Below are positions 34,122 through 42,410 of a stretch of 64,000 bases of DNA, in pieces (positions within the stretch are counted from its first letter, which is position 1; each line of letters opens with the position of its first letter). Origin of the DNA: Lachnospiraceae bacterium (GTDB lineage Bacteria > Bacillota > Clostridia > Lachnospirales > Lachnospiraceae); NCBI GenBank assembly GCA_015057835.1, contig SVDL01000001.1, positions 60,745-124,744 of the forward strand, read 5' to 3'. The notes beneath the pieces are model-generated. The model was not told where the DNA came from, searched no databases, and saw only the letters and a list, made by a program, of their open reading frames with translations. A program made the translations under genes and the position numbers.

Positions 34122-35603
34122 TTATGCTCCATACAGTTCAGCCAGTTTACAAGCCCCTTCTTTGTACTGCGTAAAAGCAGTTCTGTACATTTCCGTCTTT
34201 CCCTCATCCGGCAGGATCTCAGAAGTCTTAACCGCAAGGGACCGGCATCCCGTCTCAATATCCGGGTACAGGCCGCATCCCCAGCCGGCGATGACGGCCG
34301 CGCCGACACACGCGAGATCCGCGACTTCGGGAATCAGTACCGGCCGTTCGGAAATGTCCGCGATCATCTGCGACCAGACGCGGCTCTTGGACGCGCCTCC
34401 CGCGAGTCGGATCGCACCCCCGTCTCCGGCGGGGAAAGATTCCATCATCCACAGCGTCTCAAATACGACTCCCTCCATAACGGCGCGCGCCATATGGAAA
34501 CGGTCATGAGACATATCAAGGCCGGTAAAGCTCGCTTTCCGGAACCGGCGCCCCTCTCCGGCGATCCCCTGGAAAGGATAGAAAAAGAGGCCTTCTTCCG
34601 CCGCTTTCCGGGAGGCGATCTCTTTGTTCATAAGATCGTAGGAGAGCTTCTCTCCTCCTTCTCCGAGAGCGACCTGATTCCGCAGCCACTCAAGGCACAC
34701 GCCGCCGGTCGAGAGGCTGAAAATGGATCCCCAAAGGCCCGGTACAGCCGCCACGGACTGGGCCAGTCCGGTCTCAAAAGCCGGTCTGTCGGAAATCCCC
34801 GTCACGACCCATGCTGTTCCGGAGCCGATCATGACATCCCCCGGACTGTTGGCGCCGGCGCCGACGACGACAGCGTACTGGTCATGTGCACCCGCCACGA
34901 GAACGGTGCGTTCTGTGAGTCCCAGTTCCTCCGCCGCTTCTTTTGTGAGCGGACCGATGACTTCTCCGGTGTGGACGATCTTCGGGAGCATTTCCTCCGT
35001 GATCCCGGCGAACCGGAGAATATTGGGATCATATTTTTCTTCCCGGATATCGCAGAACTCATTGATCCCCGCATCCGCGAGATCGCAGGCCGCGATACCG
35101 GTCATTTTCATGGAAATATAGTCCGGAACGGTCAGGATCATCTTTGTTTTCGCAAAGACTTCCGGCTCGTTGTCCCGGATCCATCTCGTCTCGAGCGCAG
35201 GCAGAGAGCTGTTCATATTCCATCCGCAGTGCTCGTAGGCATATTTTCCGGGCTCGACTTCTTTCCGGAACGCCTCGAACTGCTCGCCGGCCCGTCCGTC
35301 ATTCCAGACGATCGCGGGGCGGAGCGGATTCATTTTCTCATCCACGGGAACAACGGTGCCGCCCTGCAGCGAGAGGGAGATGGCGGCGACATTTTCCGGG
35401 TCCTTAAGATCCCGGCAGACCTCGCGCACGGTCGCTTTCACGGCTTCCCACCAGTCTTCCGCGCGCTGTTCGCTCCAGGATACCCTGGGAGCGGACAAAG
35501 AATATCCCCGGTACGCGTGCCCGAGGATCTTCCCGTCATCAGAAAAAAGGATCGTTTTCGTACCTGTTGTTCCTACGTCGATTCCAAGCAGATATTGCGG
35601 CAT
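34122..35603 (-). CDS. FGGY-family sugar kinase
   Basis: 493 residues from the ATG at 35603, where AGGAG is correctly spaced; the ORF-track start overlaps the DeoR gene. The N-terminal phosphate loop is LLGIDVGTTGTKTILFSDDG; the catalytic-Asp region is AIVWNDGRAGEQ; GSGTAWVVTG and LAGGASKSRVWSQMIADIS form the ATP and FGGY motifs. It phosphorylates a ketose or polyol, most likely the product of the adjacent AraA-like isomerase. It is distinct from the kinase at 21759. Confidence 0.88.
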   Translation of the reverse strand: MPQYLLGIDVGTTGTKTILFSDDGKILGHAYRGYSLSAPRVSWSEQRAEDWWEAVKATVREVCRDLKDPENVAAISLSLQGGTVVPVDEKMNPLRPAIVWNDGRAGEQFEAFRKEVEPGKYAYEHCGWNMNSSLPALETRWIRDNEPEVFAKTKMILTVPDYISMKMTGIAACDLADAGINEFCDIREEKYDPNILRFAGITEEMLPKIVHTGEVIGPLTKEAAEELGLTERTVLVAGAHDQYAVVVGAGANSPGDVMIGSGTAWVVTGISDRPAFETGLAQSVAAVPGLWGSIFSLSTGGVCLEWLRNQVALGEGGEKLSYDLMNKEIASRKAAEEGLFFYPFQGIAGEGRRFRKASFTGLDMSHDRFHMARAVMEGVVFETLWMMESFPAGDGGAIRLAGGASKSRVWSQMIADISERPVLIPEVADLACVGAAVIAGWGCGLYPDIETGCRSLAVKTSEILPDEGKTEMYRTAFTQYKEGACKLAELYGA

Positions 35604-35632
35604 TTCATTTCTCCTGAAAGATGTTCTTTTAC

Positions 35633-36418
35633 TCATTTCTCTCCGGCCCCGGCGGTGATGACGTTTTCGCACTGTGTTTTCAGCCGTGCAAGGATGTCGG
35701 GGTCGACCTTTGTGTCCGTGATCACGGCGGCGAACTGTTTCGCCGGCGCGTAAAGGACATGGGAGACTGTGCGGAACTTGGAGGAATCCACCAGCATGAA
35801 GGCGCAGTCCGTGTTCTCAAGCACGATCTGGTTCATCCTTGCGGTCTCCATATCCGTCGTTGTAAAATCCCTTTCACTGCTGCAGCCGTCCGCGCCGACA
35901 AAGACCTTGGAAAAATGCAGTCTCGAGATCACTTCTTCCGAGAGATATCCGCAGAAATCCCTCCGGTTCCTGCGGAATCTTCCGCCGACCAGATTGACCT
36001 CCGTCACCTCGTTCAGGATCTCCAGGTTCGCGAGGGAATTTGTGTAGATCCGCACGTTCAGCCGTTCCCTGCGGAGTTTTTCGGCGAGCTCACCGCACAT
36101 GCAGCGGATCGTGGTCCCGGAATCACAGAAGATGACATCCCCGTCTTCCACGAGTTTCACGGCTTCCCGGGCGATCGCCTTCTTCTCCTCCACGTGTTCG
36201 TAGACCCCGGCGTCGAAATCATACGATGTCATCGACGGAGACACATAGCGGATCCCTCCGAGAACACGGACTGCCTTTCCGTTTTCCTCGAGTTTCAGGA
36301 ACGCCCTGCGTGCGGTCGATTCCGAGGCGCCGAGGATATCCATGGCTTCCCGAAGAGATATCTGCCTTCTTTCTTCCAGCCTCTTAAGCAGTTTTTCTTT
36401 ATGTTCAGCCAACATCAT
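35633..36418 (-). CDS. DeoR-family transcriptional regulator
   Basis: 261 residues. The N-terminal helix-turn-helix is ISLREAMDILGASESTARRAF, followed by LGGIRYVSPS, the hinge after the DNA-binding domain. The effector domain has IFCDSGTTIRCM (the D-S-G-T-T phosphosugar loop) and VGADGCSSERDFTTTD. It should repress the sugar operon until a sugar phosphate binds. It lies between the permease genes and the kinase. Two adjacent ATG codons are possible (36418 and 36415) behind AGGAT. Confidence 0.9.
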   Translation of the reverse strand: MMLAEHKEKLLKRLEERRQISLREAMDILGASESTARRAFLKLEENGKAVRVLGGIRYVSPSMTSYDFDAGVYEHVEEKKAIAREAVKLVEDGDVIFCDSGTTIRCMCGELAEKLRRERLNVRIYTNSLANLEILNEVTEVNLVGGRFRRNRRDFCGYLSEEVISRLHFSKVFVGADGCSSERDFTTTDMETARMNQIVLENTDCAFMLVDSSKFRTVSHVLYAPAKQFAAVITDTKVDPDILARLKTQCENVITAGAGEK

Positions 36419-36445
36419 TTATCCTACTTCACAGAAACTTATCAC

Positions 36446-37279
36446 TTATCCCTTTACGGAGCCTGCCGCAATACCTTTGATGAAATATTTCTGAAGGAAC
36501 AGGAAAAGTATGATCATCGGTATACTCGCAAGGAGAATGCCCGCAAATGCGTACCCCAGTTCATTTCCCTTCTCACTGAAAAATCCGTTCATGCCGACCA
36601 TCAGCGTAGGATAATCGGTGACGCTCAGGATAGAAAGAGAAACGAGATAGTCGTTCCAGATACCGATGCCGCTGACGATACAGCAGCTCGCGGTGACCGG
36701 AGCAAGGAGCGGCAGGAAAATCCTGCTGTAAACGCCGAATGTGCTGCAGCCGTCTATGTAGGCGGCGTCCTCCAGGTCTCTCGAAATGCCCCTCATGAAT
36801 CCTGTAAACAGGAATGTCGCAAAGGGTATGTTCCATCCCACCTGTATGAGAATAGGCCCGAGAAGGGAGTTATGCGTTCCCAGGTTGACCGCCTGCACGA
36901 CAAGCGGAATAACGCAGGCGACGAAAGGAACCACCATGCAGGTAACAAGCAGCGAATAGTAGAGCTCAAACAGTCTAAAGCGGACTCTGGCGATCGCGAA
37001 CCCCGCGAGGGATGCGCAGAAAATGATCAGAATCAGCGAGATCACCGTGATCGAGCCCGTGTTCCGGATCGCTTTCCAGTATTTCATGGCTTTGATGGCG
37101 CGCGGGAAGTTTCCGAGGGTGAACATCTCTTTTGTGATGATCAGCGGATGCTTGATGATACTTTTACGTGTTTTGAACGCACCTAAAGCAAAGTAATAGA
37201 TCGGCGCAAGCATGAAGACCGTCGCAACAAGAAGGATCAGCTCCTCTGCAAATTTCTTCACATCAAATCGTTTTTTCAT
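36446..37279 (-). CDS. carbohydrate ABC transporter permease, MalG type (cluster 2)
   Basis: 277 residues with six helices (first LILLVATVFMLAPIYYFALG). The EAA loop is EDAAYIDGCSTFGVYSRIFLP. It is a CUT1 sugar import subunit. The ATG overlaps the stop of the MalF-type gene by one base, showing translational coupling. No ATPase gene is adjacent, so the system probably uses the UgpC/MsmX-type ATPase encoded about 6.5 kb downstream. Confidence 0.93.
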   Translation of the reverse strand: MKKRFDVKKFAEELILLVATVFMLAPIYYFALGAFKTRKSIIKHPLIITKEMFTLGNFPRAIKAMKYWKAIRNTGSITVISLILIIFCASLAGFAIARVRFRLFELYYSLLVTCMVVPFVACVIPLVVQAVNLGTHNSLLGPILIQVGWNIPFATFLFTGFMRGISRDLEDAAYIDGCSTFGVYSRIFLPLLAPVTASCCIVSGIGIWNDYLVSLSILSVTDYPTLMVGMNGFFSEKGNELGYAFAGILLASIPMIILFLFLQKYFIKGIAAGSVKG

Positions 37280-38193
37280 CAGGCGTCATCCTCCCTTCCG
37301 CGCATGACAAACAGCTGGACCAGCGAAAAGGCCGTGATGATCAGGATCAGAACGACCGCGAGAGCGGAGCTTCGTCCGTACTCATTCGTATTGAACGCAA
37401 AGAACGTAATCCTCTGGCTCAGCAGAAGCGTCGTCGTTCCCGGGCGTCCCTGTGAGATTAAGTAAGGCAGCTCGTAAGACTTATACGCCGCGATGGATGT
37501 CGTCAGCATATTGATCGTGATCGAGGGAGCCATGAGTGGGATCGTAATGTATCTTCTGGCCTGTCCCGCTGTCGCTCCGTCAAGAGCAGCCGCCTCATAG
37601 AGGTCCTGCGAGATCGCCTGCAGACCTGCCATGAAAATAACGACGCAGATACCGATCCTGGCCCATGTGGCGCCGAAAATGATCGCGAAGTTCGTCAGTC
37701 CCACCGTCTCCAGCCAGTTTATCTTCTGTCCGCCGCACGCGACGATGATCTTGTTAATGACGCCGTTGTTGTAGTTATACATCGTGCGCCACAGAATACC
37801 GACGACAACGCCCGAGAGCAGTGTCGGGAAAAACCAGGCCGAACGCAGGAATCCGCGGTTGATCCTGCCCTTTCCTTTTTTATCAAGTGCAAGGGCGACG
37901 ATAAACGCGATCACGATCGTGAGAATCGTCATGCCGACGGCAAAGACCAGCGTGGCCATCATCATCGTCCCGAAACCCTCAAGATGCGCGAGCTTCCGGT
38001 AGTTCTCCAGACCCACGAAGTTCTTATGAGGGCTGATGCCGTTCCAGTCCGTAAAACTGTAATAGAAAACGGTAAATGCCGGTATCACGACAAATACGGC
38101 AGTCATGATCAGAGAGGGAAGGATGAAGAACAGACCGGTTATGATCTGATTTTTCTGTCTCTGTGACATTTTCTTGCGATTATTATTGTCCAT
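37279..38193 (-). CDS. carbohydrate ABC transporter permease, MalF type (cluster 2)
   Basis: 304 residues from the ATG at 38193; GGAGAAG lies just upstream and the longer ORF-track start has no better site. Six membrane helices, the first near IITGLFFILPSLIMTAVFVV. The EAA loop is YEAAALDGATAGQARRYITIP. It pairs with the MalG-type subunit that overlaps it by one base. The preceding gene encodes the binding lipoprotein, separated by an intercistronic hairpin. Confidence 0.92.
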   Translation of the reverse strand: MDNNNRKKMSQRQKNQIITGLFFILPSLIMTAVFVVIPAFTVFYYSFTDWNGISPHKNFVGLENYRKLAHLEGFGTMMMATLVFAVGMTILTIVIAFIVALALDKKGKGRINRGFLRSAWFFPTLLSGVVVGILWRTMYNYNNGVINKIIVACGGQKINWLETVGLTNFAIIFGATWARIGICVVIFMAGLQAISQDLYEAAALDGATAGQARRYITIPLMAPSITINMLTTSIAAYKSYELPYLISQGRPGTTTLLLSQRITFFAFNTNEYGRSSALAVVLILIITAFSLVQLFVMRGREDDA

Positions 38194-38224
38194 TTCTTCT
38201 CCAGTTTTGGCCCTGTATTGACGC

Positions 38225-38252
38225 GGCCCCAATGTCGGATAACATCGGGGCC
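38225..38252 (-). terminator. intercistronic hairpin between binding protein and permeases
   Basis: GGCCCC-G-ATGT / ACAT-T-GGGGCC on the minus strand, 11 bp including one G-U pair. Such hairpins behind binding-protein genes protect the upstream mRNA and reduce permease expression. The G-U pair exists only on the transcribed strand, supporting an RNA role. Confidence 0.65.
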
Positions 38253-38285
38253 GGATACTTCATTCCTGGCTTTCAGGAAACGTCA

Positions 38286-39734
38286 TTATTCTTCGGTGTG
38301 GCTCGTCTTGACGAGTTCTGTCATCTCATCGACTGCCGCCTGCATATCCATGTGGCCGGACATTGCATCCTGGATATCACGGTTTGCAGTATCCTTGAAT
38401 TCCTCAGTCCAGAGGTTGAAGCCCATCGTTACGAACGGAGCGGAACCCATCTCGGAGACAAGCGGGGTCATCTGTTCAGCAAGGACAACATAGCCGTCGG
38501 GCATCGGGATGACCGGGACGTTGCCTGCCGTATTCTGGATGACTCTGTACTGTTCCGGATCCCAGAAGAAGTTAACGAACAGATCGATCGCTTCTTTCTC
38601 GTCCTCCGTACGGTTCGGGTCAGTGGTTACGCACATACCGGTTTCAGCAGTAGCGGAGATCCAGCGGGTCTCGCCTTCATCCTGGAAGCACGGAAGGGAA
38701 GCAGCTGCAAGCGCCGGATCTTCCGTGTAATCAGCGATGCCGTCCAGGATCGCGTTGCCGTTCCAGTTGCCGGCAAGGCAGATCGCCGCAAGGCCGTCTG
38801 TCATAGCCGTTGTGACATCATCTTCCGTATAAGCGGAAGAGCCTGTCAGGATGTACGGCTGCAGCTGATTGAACTTCTCTACGATTTCCGGATATTTGTT
38901 GAATTCGAAAGTACCTTTCTTGAAAGCTTCTTCATATGCGCCCTGGCCGAGTTCTTCGCCGCACGCATTGGCGATCAGGAGCTCGAAGAGCATCCAGCTC
39001 GTCGTGGTCTTTCCTGCAGCTACCGTGAACGGCTGCTTGCAGTCCGTCTTTTCAGCGATATCAGCACAGCACTGGATGAGTTCCTGCCAGTTTTCCGGAA
39101 CTTTGTCCCAGCCGGCTTCATTCAGGATCTCCATGTTGTAGAACATGCAGGAGAACGCCGCGCCGTAGGTCTCAGCCATAAGGATGCCGTCAACCATGAA
39201 TGCATCTTTATAAGCCTGCGGGATCTGCTCGGAGCATGCGAACTGGCTGAAGTCCTCAATTCTTCCGTCATGGACGAAAGTCTTGCACAGTTCGTTCATA
39301 TCGCCCGGGATCAGGTCCGGAAGCGTGTTGGCAGCTGCCCATGTAGAAAGCTGTTCACCGCCGTTGCCGCCGCCGCGGGAAATGCCCTGAATATCAATCC
39401 ACGGATACTTTTCTTCGAAACGGGCTTCGATCTCGTCGAACGCATCGCCCCACTCGGTTGCTACGATGTAAGCGTCAACAACGACGTTTTCATGTTCGCC
39501 CGCATCCGCCGGCTCTTCTGCCTGTTCTTCCGCGGGTTCTTCTGCTTCTTCTTCAGCAGGAGCTTCCGCCTCTTCTGCCGGCTCTTCTTCTTTTTCTTCT
39601 TCTGCAGGAGCCGCCTCTTCCTTGGATTCAGCCGGTGCTTCTGCCGCACTGCTTGCTGCGCCGCCGCCTCCGCATGCTACAAGCGAGAGAACCATCGCGA
39701 GCACGAGCATCAATGACAATACGCGTTTTTTCAT
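38286..39734 (-). CDS. sugar ABC transporter solute-binding lipoprotein (cluster 2)
   Basis: 482 residues from the ATG at 39734 (AAAGGAGG upstream; the longer ORF-track start is rejected). A lipoprotein signal KKRVLSLMLVLAMVLSLVAC ends at the lipidated Cys; residues 22-80 are a Glu/Pro/Ala-rich tether; the rest is a family-1 binding protein (STWAAANTLPDLIPGDMNEL, GLAAICLAGNWNGNA). It binds the sugar outside the cell. First gene of the cluster 2 operon, with a promoter at 39876-39904 and a GTTTCGAAAC site in the leader. Confidence 0.93.
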   Translation of the reverse strand: MKKRVLSLMLVLAMVLSLVACGGGGAASSAAEAPAESKEEAAPAEEEKEEEPAEEAEAPAEEEAEEPAEEQAEEPADAGEHENVVVDAYIVATEWGDAFDEIEARFEEKYPWIDIQGISRGGGNGGEQLSTWAAANTLPDLIPGDMNELCKTFVHDGRIEDFSQFACSEQIPQAYKDAFMVDGILMAETYGAAFSCMFYNMEILNEAGWDKVPENWQELIQCCADIAEKTDCKQPFTVAAGKTTTSWMLFELLIANACGEELGQGAYEEAFKKGTFEFNKYPEIVEKFNQLQPYILTGSSAYTEDDVTTAMTDGLAAICLAGNWNGNAILDGIADYTEDPALAAASLPCFQDEGETRWISATAETGMCVTTDPNRTEDEKEAIDLFVNFFWDPEQYRVIQNTAGNVPVIPMPDGYVVLAEQMTPLVSEMGSAPFVTMGFNLWTEEFKDTANRDIQDAMSGHMDMQAAVDEMTELVKTSHTEE

Positions 39735-39800
39735 AATTCTCCTCCTTTTTTGACTTTTTTCGTCAAATCCAGCCCTTCTTTTTCGCATTTGTTATTATTT

Positions 39801-39837
39801 GTTTCGAAACGGAGGTGTTTTTTTTAGTTTCCTCCGT
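39801..39837 (-). promoter_or_regulatory. GTTTCGAAAC palindrome and leader hairpin
   Basis: GTTTCGAAAC (39801-39810) is a perfect 10-bp palindrome in the leader of the cluster 2 transcript. Overlapping it, ACGGAGG (minus-strand read of 39837-39831) can pair with CCTCCGT (39815-39809). Confidence 0.5.
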
Positions 39838-39875
39838 CAATTTGCAAAAAAAGCGCGGGCTTAAGAACCATTTTT

Positions 39876-39904
39876 AGGATACTTCATACAATAGTATTTG
39901 TCAA
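39876..39904 (-). promoter_or_regulatory. promoter of the cluster 2 operon
   Basis: On the minus strand TTGACA (39904-39899), 17-bp spacer, TATCCT (39881-39876). Transcript start near 39869, leaving a leader of about 135 nt. Confidence 0.7.
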
Positions 39905-40039
39905 TTTCTTTCACTTAATTTTGACGTTTTTTTTCAAAAACACCTTCAAAACACTGATTTTCATTGACCGGAAGCCTCTCCCATGGTATATCTAAGGGCG
40001 GGATCATGCCATTACTGCCGGTAACGGGAGGGAGCATTT

Positions 40040-40930
40040 ATGCAGCCGATTCAATATTCCAAATACGGACTTACGCACCTCATCCGGGTCCGCGAGATCG
40101 TCTCGGCCGACTATTTCACAGGGCCCCATCCCGCGCGCTACAACCATGTTCATCAGGACGCGTGGGAGCTGTGCTGCTGCGTAAACGGCACTCTGACCGT
40201 ATGCAAAGGAGGGGATCGCATCCGGCTCCGGGAAGGGGAGATCATGCTGATCGCACCGGGGATCCCGCATGATGTAGAGGCCGAAGCGTCCGGTTCCAGG
40301 GCATTTGTCACTTCTTTTACGATCAGCAGCGGCGAGTTCATGCACCTCATTCAGGACCGTATTTCCCCGTCGACTCCTCTGCAGCGCCAGCTGTTTGATA
40401 TGATGATCACCGAGCTCGAAAATGCGTTCGTCCAGGACTTCGAATGGCTCCACCTCTTCACTTTCCGGCCCAGCGAGAATTCCCCTCTCGGCGCGGAGCA
40501 GATGATCTGCTGTTCTCTTGAGCAGATCCTGATCCTGCTGTTCCGGAACGCAACAGCACAGGAAGGACAGATCGTTCAGACAAAGCAGTACCGGGCAGCG
40601 ATGTACGGGTATCTCGTGGATCAGGTCAACGGCTATATAGAGGAACACCTTTCCGAACCGCTCACGGTCGGAGAGATCGCGTCGCGTTTCCATTACAGCA
40701 GAGCAAGGCTGTCTACTATTTATAAGGCAGCAGCCGGAACCAGCCTCAGCAGCGCCATCAGTACCGCGCGCATTTCCCAGGCAAAAGAAATGCTGCTGAC
40801 AGGGAAATATTCCGTCACGGAAGTCTCGGACGCTCTGGGATTTTCGTCGCCGCAGTATTTTTCCCACTGTTTCTCTCGGTGTACCGGCATTACGCCGACC
40901 CGCTTCGCGGAAGACAGTAAAGCAAAGTGA
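40040..40930 (+). CDS. AraC-family transcriptional regulator
   Basis: 296 residues. The N-terminal cupin-like sensor contains HVHQDAWELCCCVNGTL and IAPGIPHDVEAEASG. The C-terminal DNA-binding domain has two helix-turn-helix units: LTVGEIASRFHYSRARLSTI and YSVTEVSDALGFSSPQYFSH, ending GITPTRF. GGAGGGAG precedes the ATG. It is divergent from cluster 2, so it may activate that operon in response to its sugar. The DUF624 gene follows in the same direction. Confidence 0.93.
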   Translation: MQPIQYSKYGLTHLIRVREIVSADYFTGPHPARYNHVHQDAWELCCCVNGTLTVCKGGDRIRLREGEIMLIAPGIPHDVEAEASGSRAFVTSFTISSGEFMHLIQDRISPSTPLQRQLFDMMITELENAFVQDFEWLHLFTFRPSENSPLGAEQMICCSLEQILILLFRNATAQEGQIVQTKQYRAAMYGYLVDQVNGYIEEHLSEPLTVGEIASRFHYSRARLSTIYKAAAGTSLSSAISTARISQAKEMLLTGKYSVTEVSDALGFSSPQYFSHCFSRCTGITPTRFAEDSKAK

Positions 40931-41009
40931 CAGTTTGCATTTTCCGGGAAGCTGCTGCGCTGCCGCAGGCAGGATTCCGGGGTCTGCTTTGCGAAGAGAT
41001 ACAAAAAAA

Positions 41010-41028
41010 GCCGCTGCGCGGCAGCGGC
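41010..41028 (+). terminator. hairpin between AraC and DUF624 genes
   Basis: GCCGCTGC-GCG-GCAGCGGC, perfect 8-bp stem, followed by ATCATTTTTG and preceded by A7. It would work in either direction. Confidence 0.65.
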
Positions 41029-41053
41029 ATCATTTTTGAAAGAGAATCACAAT

Positions 41054-41707
41054 ATGCGTTTTTTCTCCATGGACGGCCCGGTTTTCCGGTTTCTGTCCCT
41101 TATGTACGACCTGATGATCCTGAATATCATCTATGTGATCACCTGTATCCCGGTCATTACGATCGGGGCGGCCACAAGCGCGCTGTACAGGACGATGCTG
41201 GATAAGCGGTACGGGCTGGACGCCGGCGTCAAGACCTATTTACGTCAGTTCCTGGCCAATTTCCGTCAGTCGACGCCGCGTTTCCTGCTCTTCCTTCTGA
41301 TCTGCGCCGTGCTCGCCTTCGACGCCCGGTACGCGATAAGCGGCGGTCTGCCGGCTCCTTCGCTTCTTTTTTCCATCTTTCTGGTAATGCTGACAGTCGC
41401 GGCGGGTCTTTCCTCCTGGGTCCTCGCCCTCACGGGACAGTTTGACAACACGCTGACCGGGACCCTGCGGAACGCGGCTCTCCTGACTTTCCGTCATCTG
41501 CCGCTCACGCTTCTGCTCCTGCTCCGTTTTCTCCCTCTGCTCTTAGCTTATTTCAGCGCGCCTTTGTTTCTTGTTTTCTCATTTCTGTTCTTTCTTTTTT
41601 ATTACTCGCTGGCGGCTTATCTCGCCGCCGGTCCGATGAGCAGGATATTCCTGCCGCTCATGTCACCGGAGGAACGGGAGAAGCGGACAAGAGATGACGA
41701 CGAGTGA
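41054..41707 (+). CDS. DUF624 (YesL-like) membrane protein
   Basis: 217 residues from the ATG at 41054; the TTG used in the ORF track lies 18 bp upstream in the hairpin tail. About five helices. DUF624 pattern: FLSLMYDLMILNIIYVITCI then PVITIGAATSALYRTML. The ribosome site is weak (AAAGAG). YesL-type proteins lie beside sugar transporters; function unknown. It follows the AraC gene after a hairpin and is convergent with the acetyltransferase gene. Confidence 0.8.
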   Translation: MRFFSMDGPVFRFLSLMYDLMILNIIYVITCIPVITIGAATSALYRTMLDKRYGLDAGVKTYLRQFLANFRQSTPRFLLFLLICAVLAFDARYAISGGLPAPSLLFSIFLVMLTVAAGLSSWVLALTGQFDNTLTGTLRNAALLTFRHLPLTLLLLLRFLPLLLAYFSAPLFLVFSFLFFLFYYSLAAYLAAGPMSRIFLPLMSPEEREKRTRDDDE

Positions 41708-41797
41708 AAAAACCTCCCGCGCCGGAGCAATTGTTTTGCACGATCCCACTCTTCCCTGCCCACGCCGGAGCAATCTGCCCCTTCAAGTTCTCCCGCC

Positions 41798-42241
41798 TCA
41801 CAGCTCCATCGCAAGATAGACCATATCCACAAGCTGTACGCCGGCCTCAAAAATCGGGTGATCGTAGTTCTCGGTGAAGAAATTCTTCACGCGGTGGTGC
41901 TCTTTGAATCCGCACTTTTCATAGAAAGGCACCGTCAGCGGGCTGTCACCGGTGCCGACGAGCAGCAGGCGGCAGTGCCCGCGGTAATGCTCTTTCACGA
42001 ACTCGATCAGCGCACGCCCGTACCCTTTGCCGTGAACGTTTTCCGCGGTAGCGATATTCTTGATCTCAAATTCGCCGCCGCCCAGATCCACGACGACACA
42101 CTCTCCGACGGGATCCGGATCCTTAAGGACAAACATTTCTCCTTCGTCGAGATATTTGTCGATCATATCCTCCTGTTCGTCGGCAAGAAACAGAAGATCC
42201 ATGTACTGTTTTTTGTTTTCCGTCACCTGTTCAATCGTCAT
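41798..42241 (-). CDS. GNAT-family N-acetyltransferase
   Basis: 147 residues from the ATG at 42241 (AGAGGAG upstream). The acetyl-CoA-binding motif reads IKNIATAENVHGKGYGRALI, and the later LVGTGDSPLTVPFYEKCGFKEH gives the GNAT C-terminal motif. Substrate cannot be deduced; small-molecule amine or protein N-terminal acetylation is usual. It is oriented away from the MFS gene. Confidence 0.88.
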   Translation of the reverse strand: MTIEQVTENKKQYMDLLFLADEQEDMIDKYLDEGEMFVLKDPDPVGECVVVDLGGGEFEIKNIATAENVHGKGYGRALIEFVKEHYRGHCRLLLVGTGDSPLTVPFYEKCGFKEHHRVKNFFTENYDHPIFEAGVQLVDMVYLAMEL

Positions 42242-42410
42242 TTTTTCTCCTCTTCCGGGCAGCATTTCACACTTTGTGTTGTTTTAAGAATGAAACAAAA
42301 ACGTAATGACTTTGGCGCAGCAAAGTATTATCATTTTTGTGAACCGCAGATTCCTGTTCAGCGGCAGGCACCAGAATTCCTGTCCGTTACACAACGCAGC
42401 AGGGGCAGCT

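Larger units (their letters stand above)
39735..40039. other. divergent regulatory region between cluster 2 and the AraC gene
   Basis: About 305 bp, very AT-rich, holding the minus-strand promoter, operator candidate and leader hairpin listed separately. I saw no clear promoter for the AraC gene. Confidence 0.6.

Noticed and set aside
35621-37186. 521-codon plus-strand ORF
   Set aside because: Antisense to the DeoR and MalG-type genes, which have full domain motifs.
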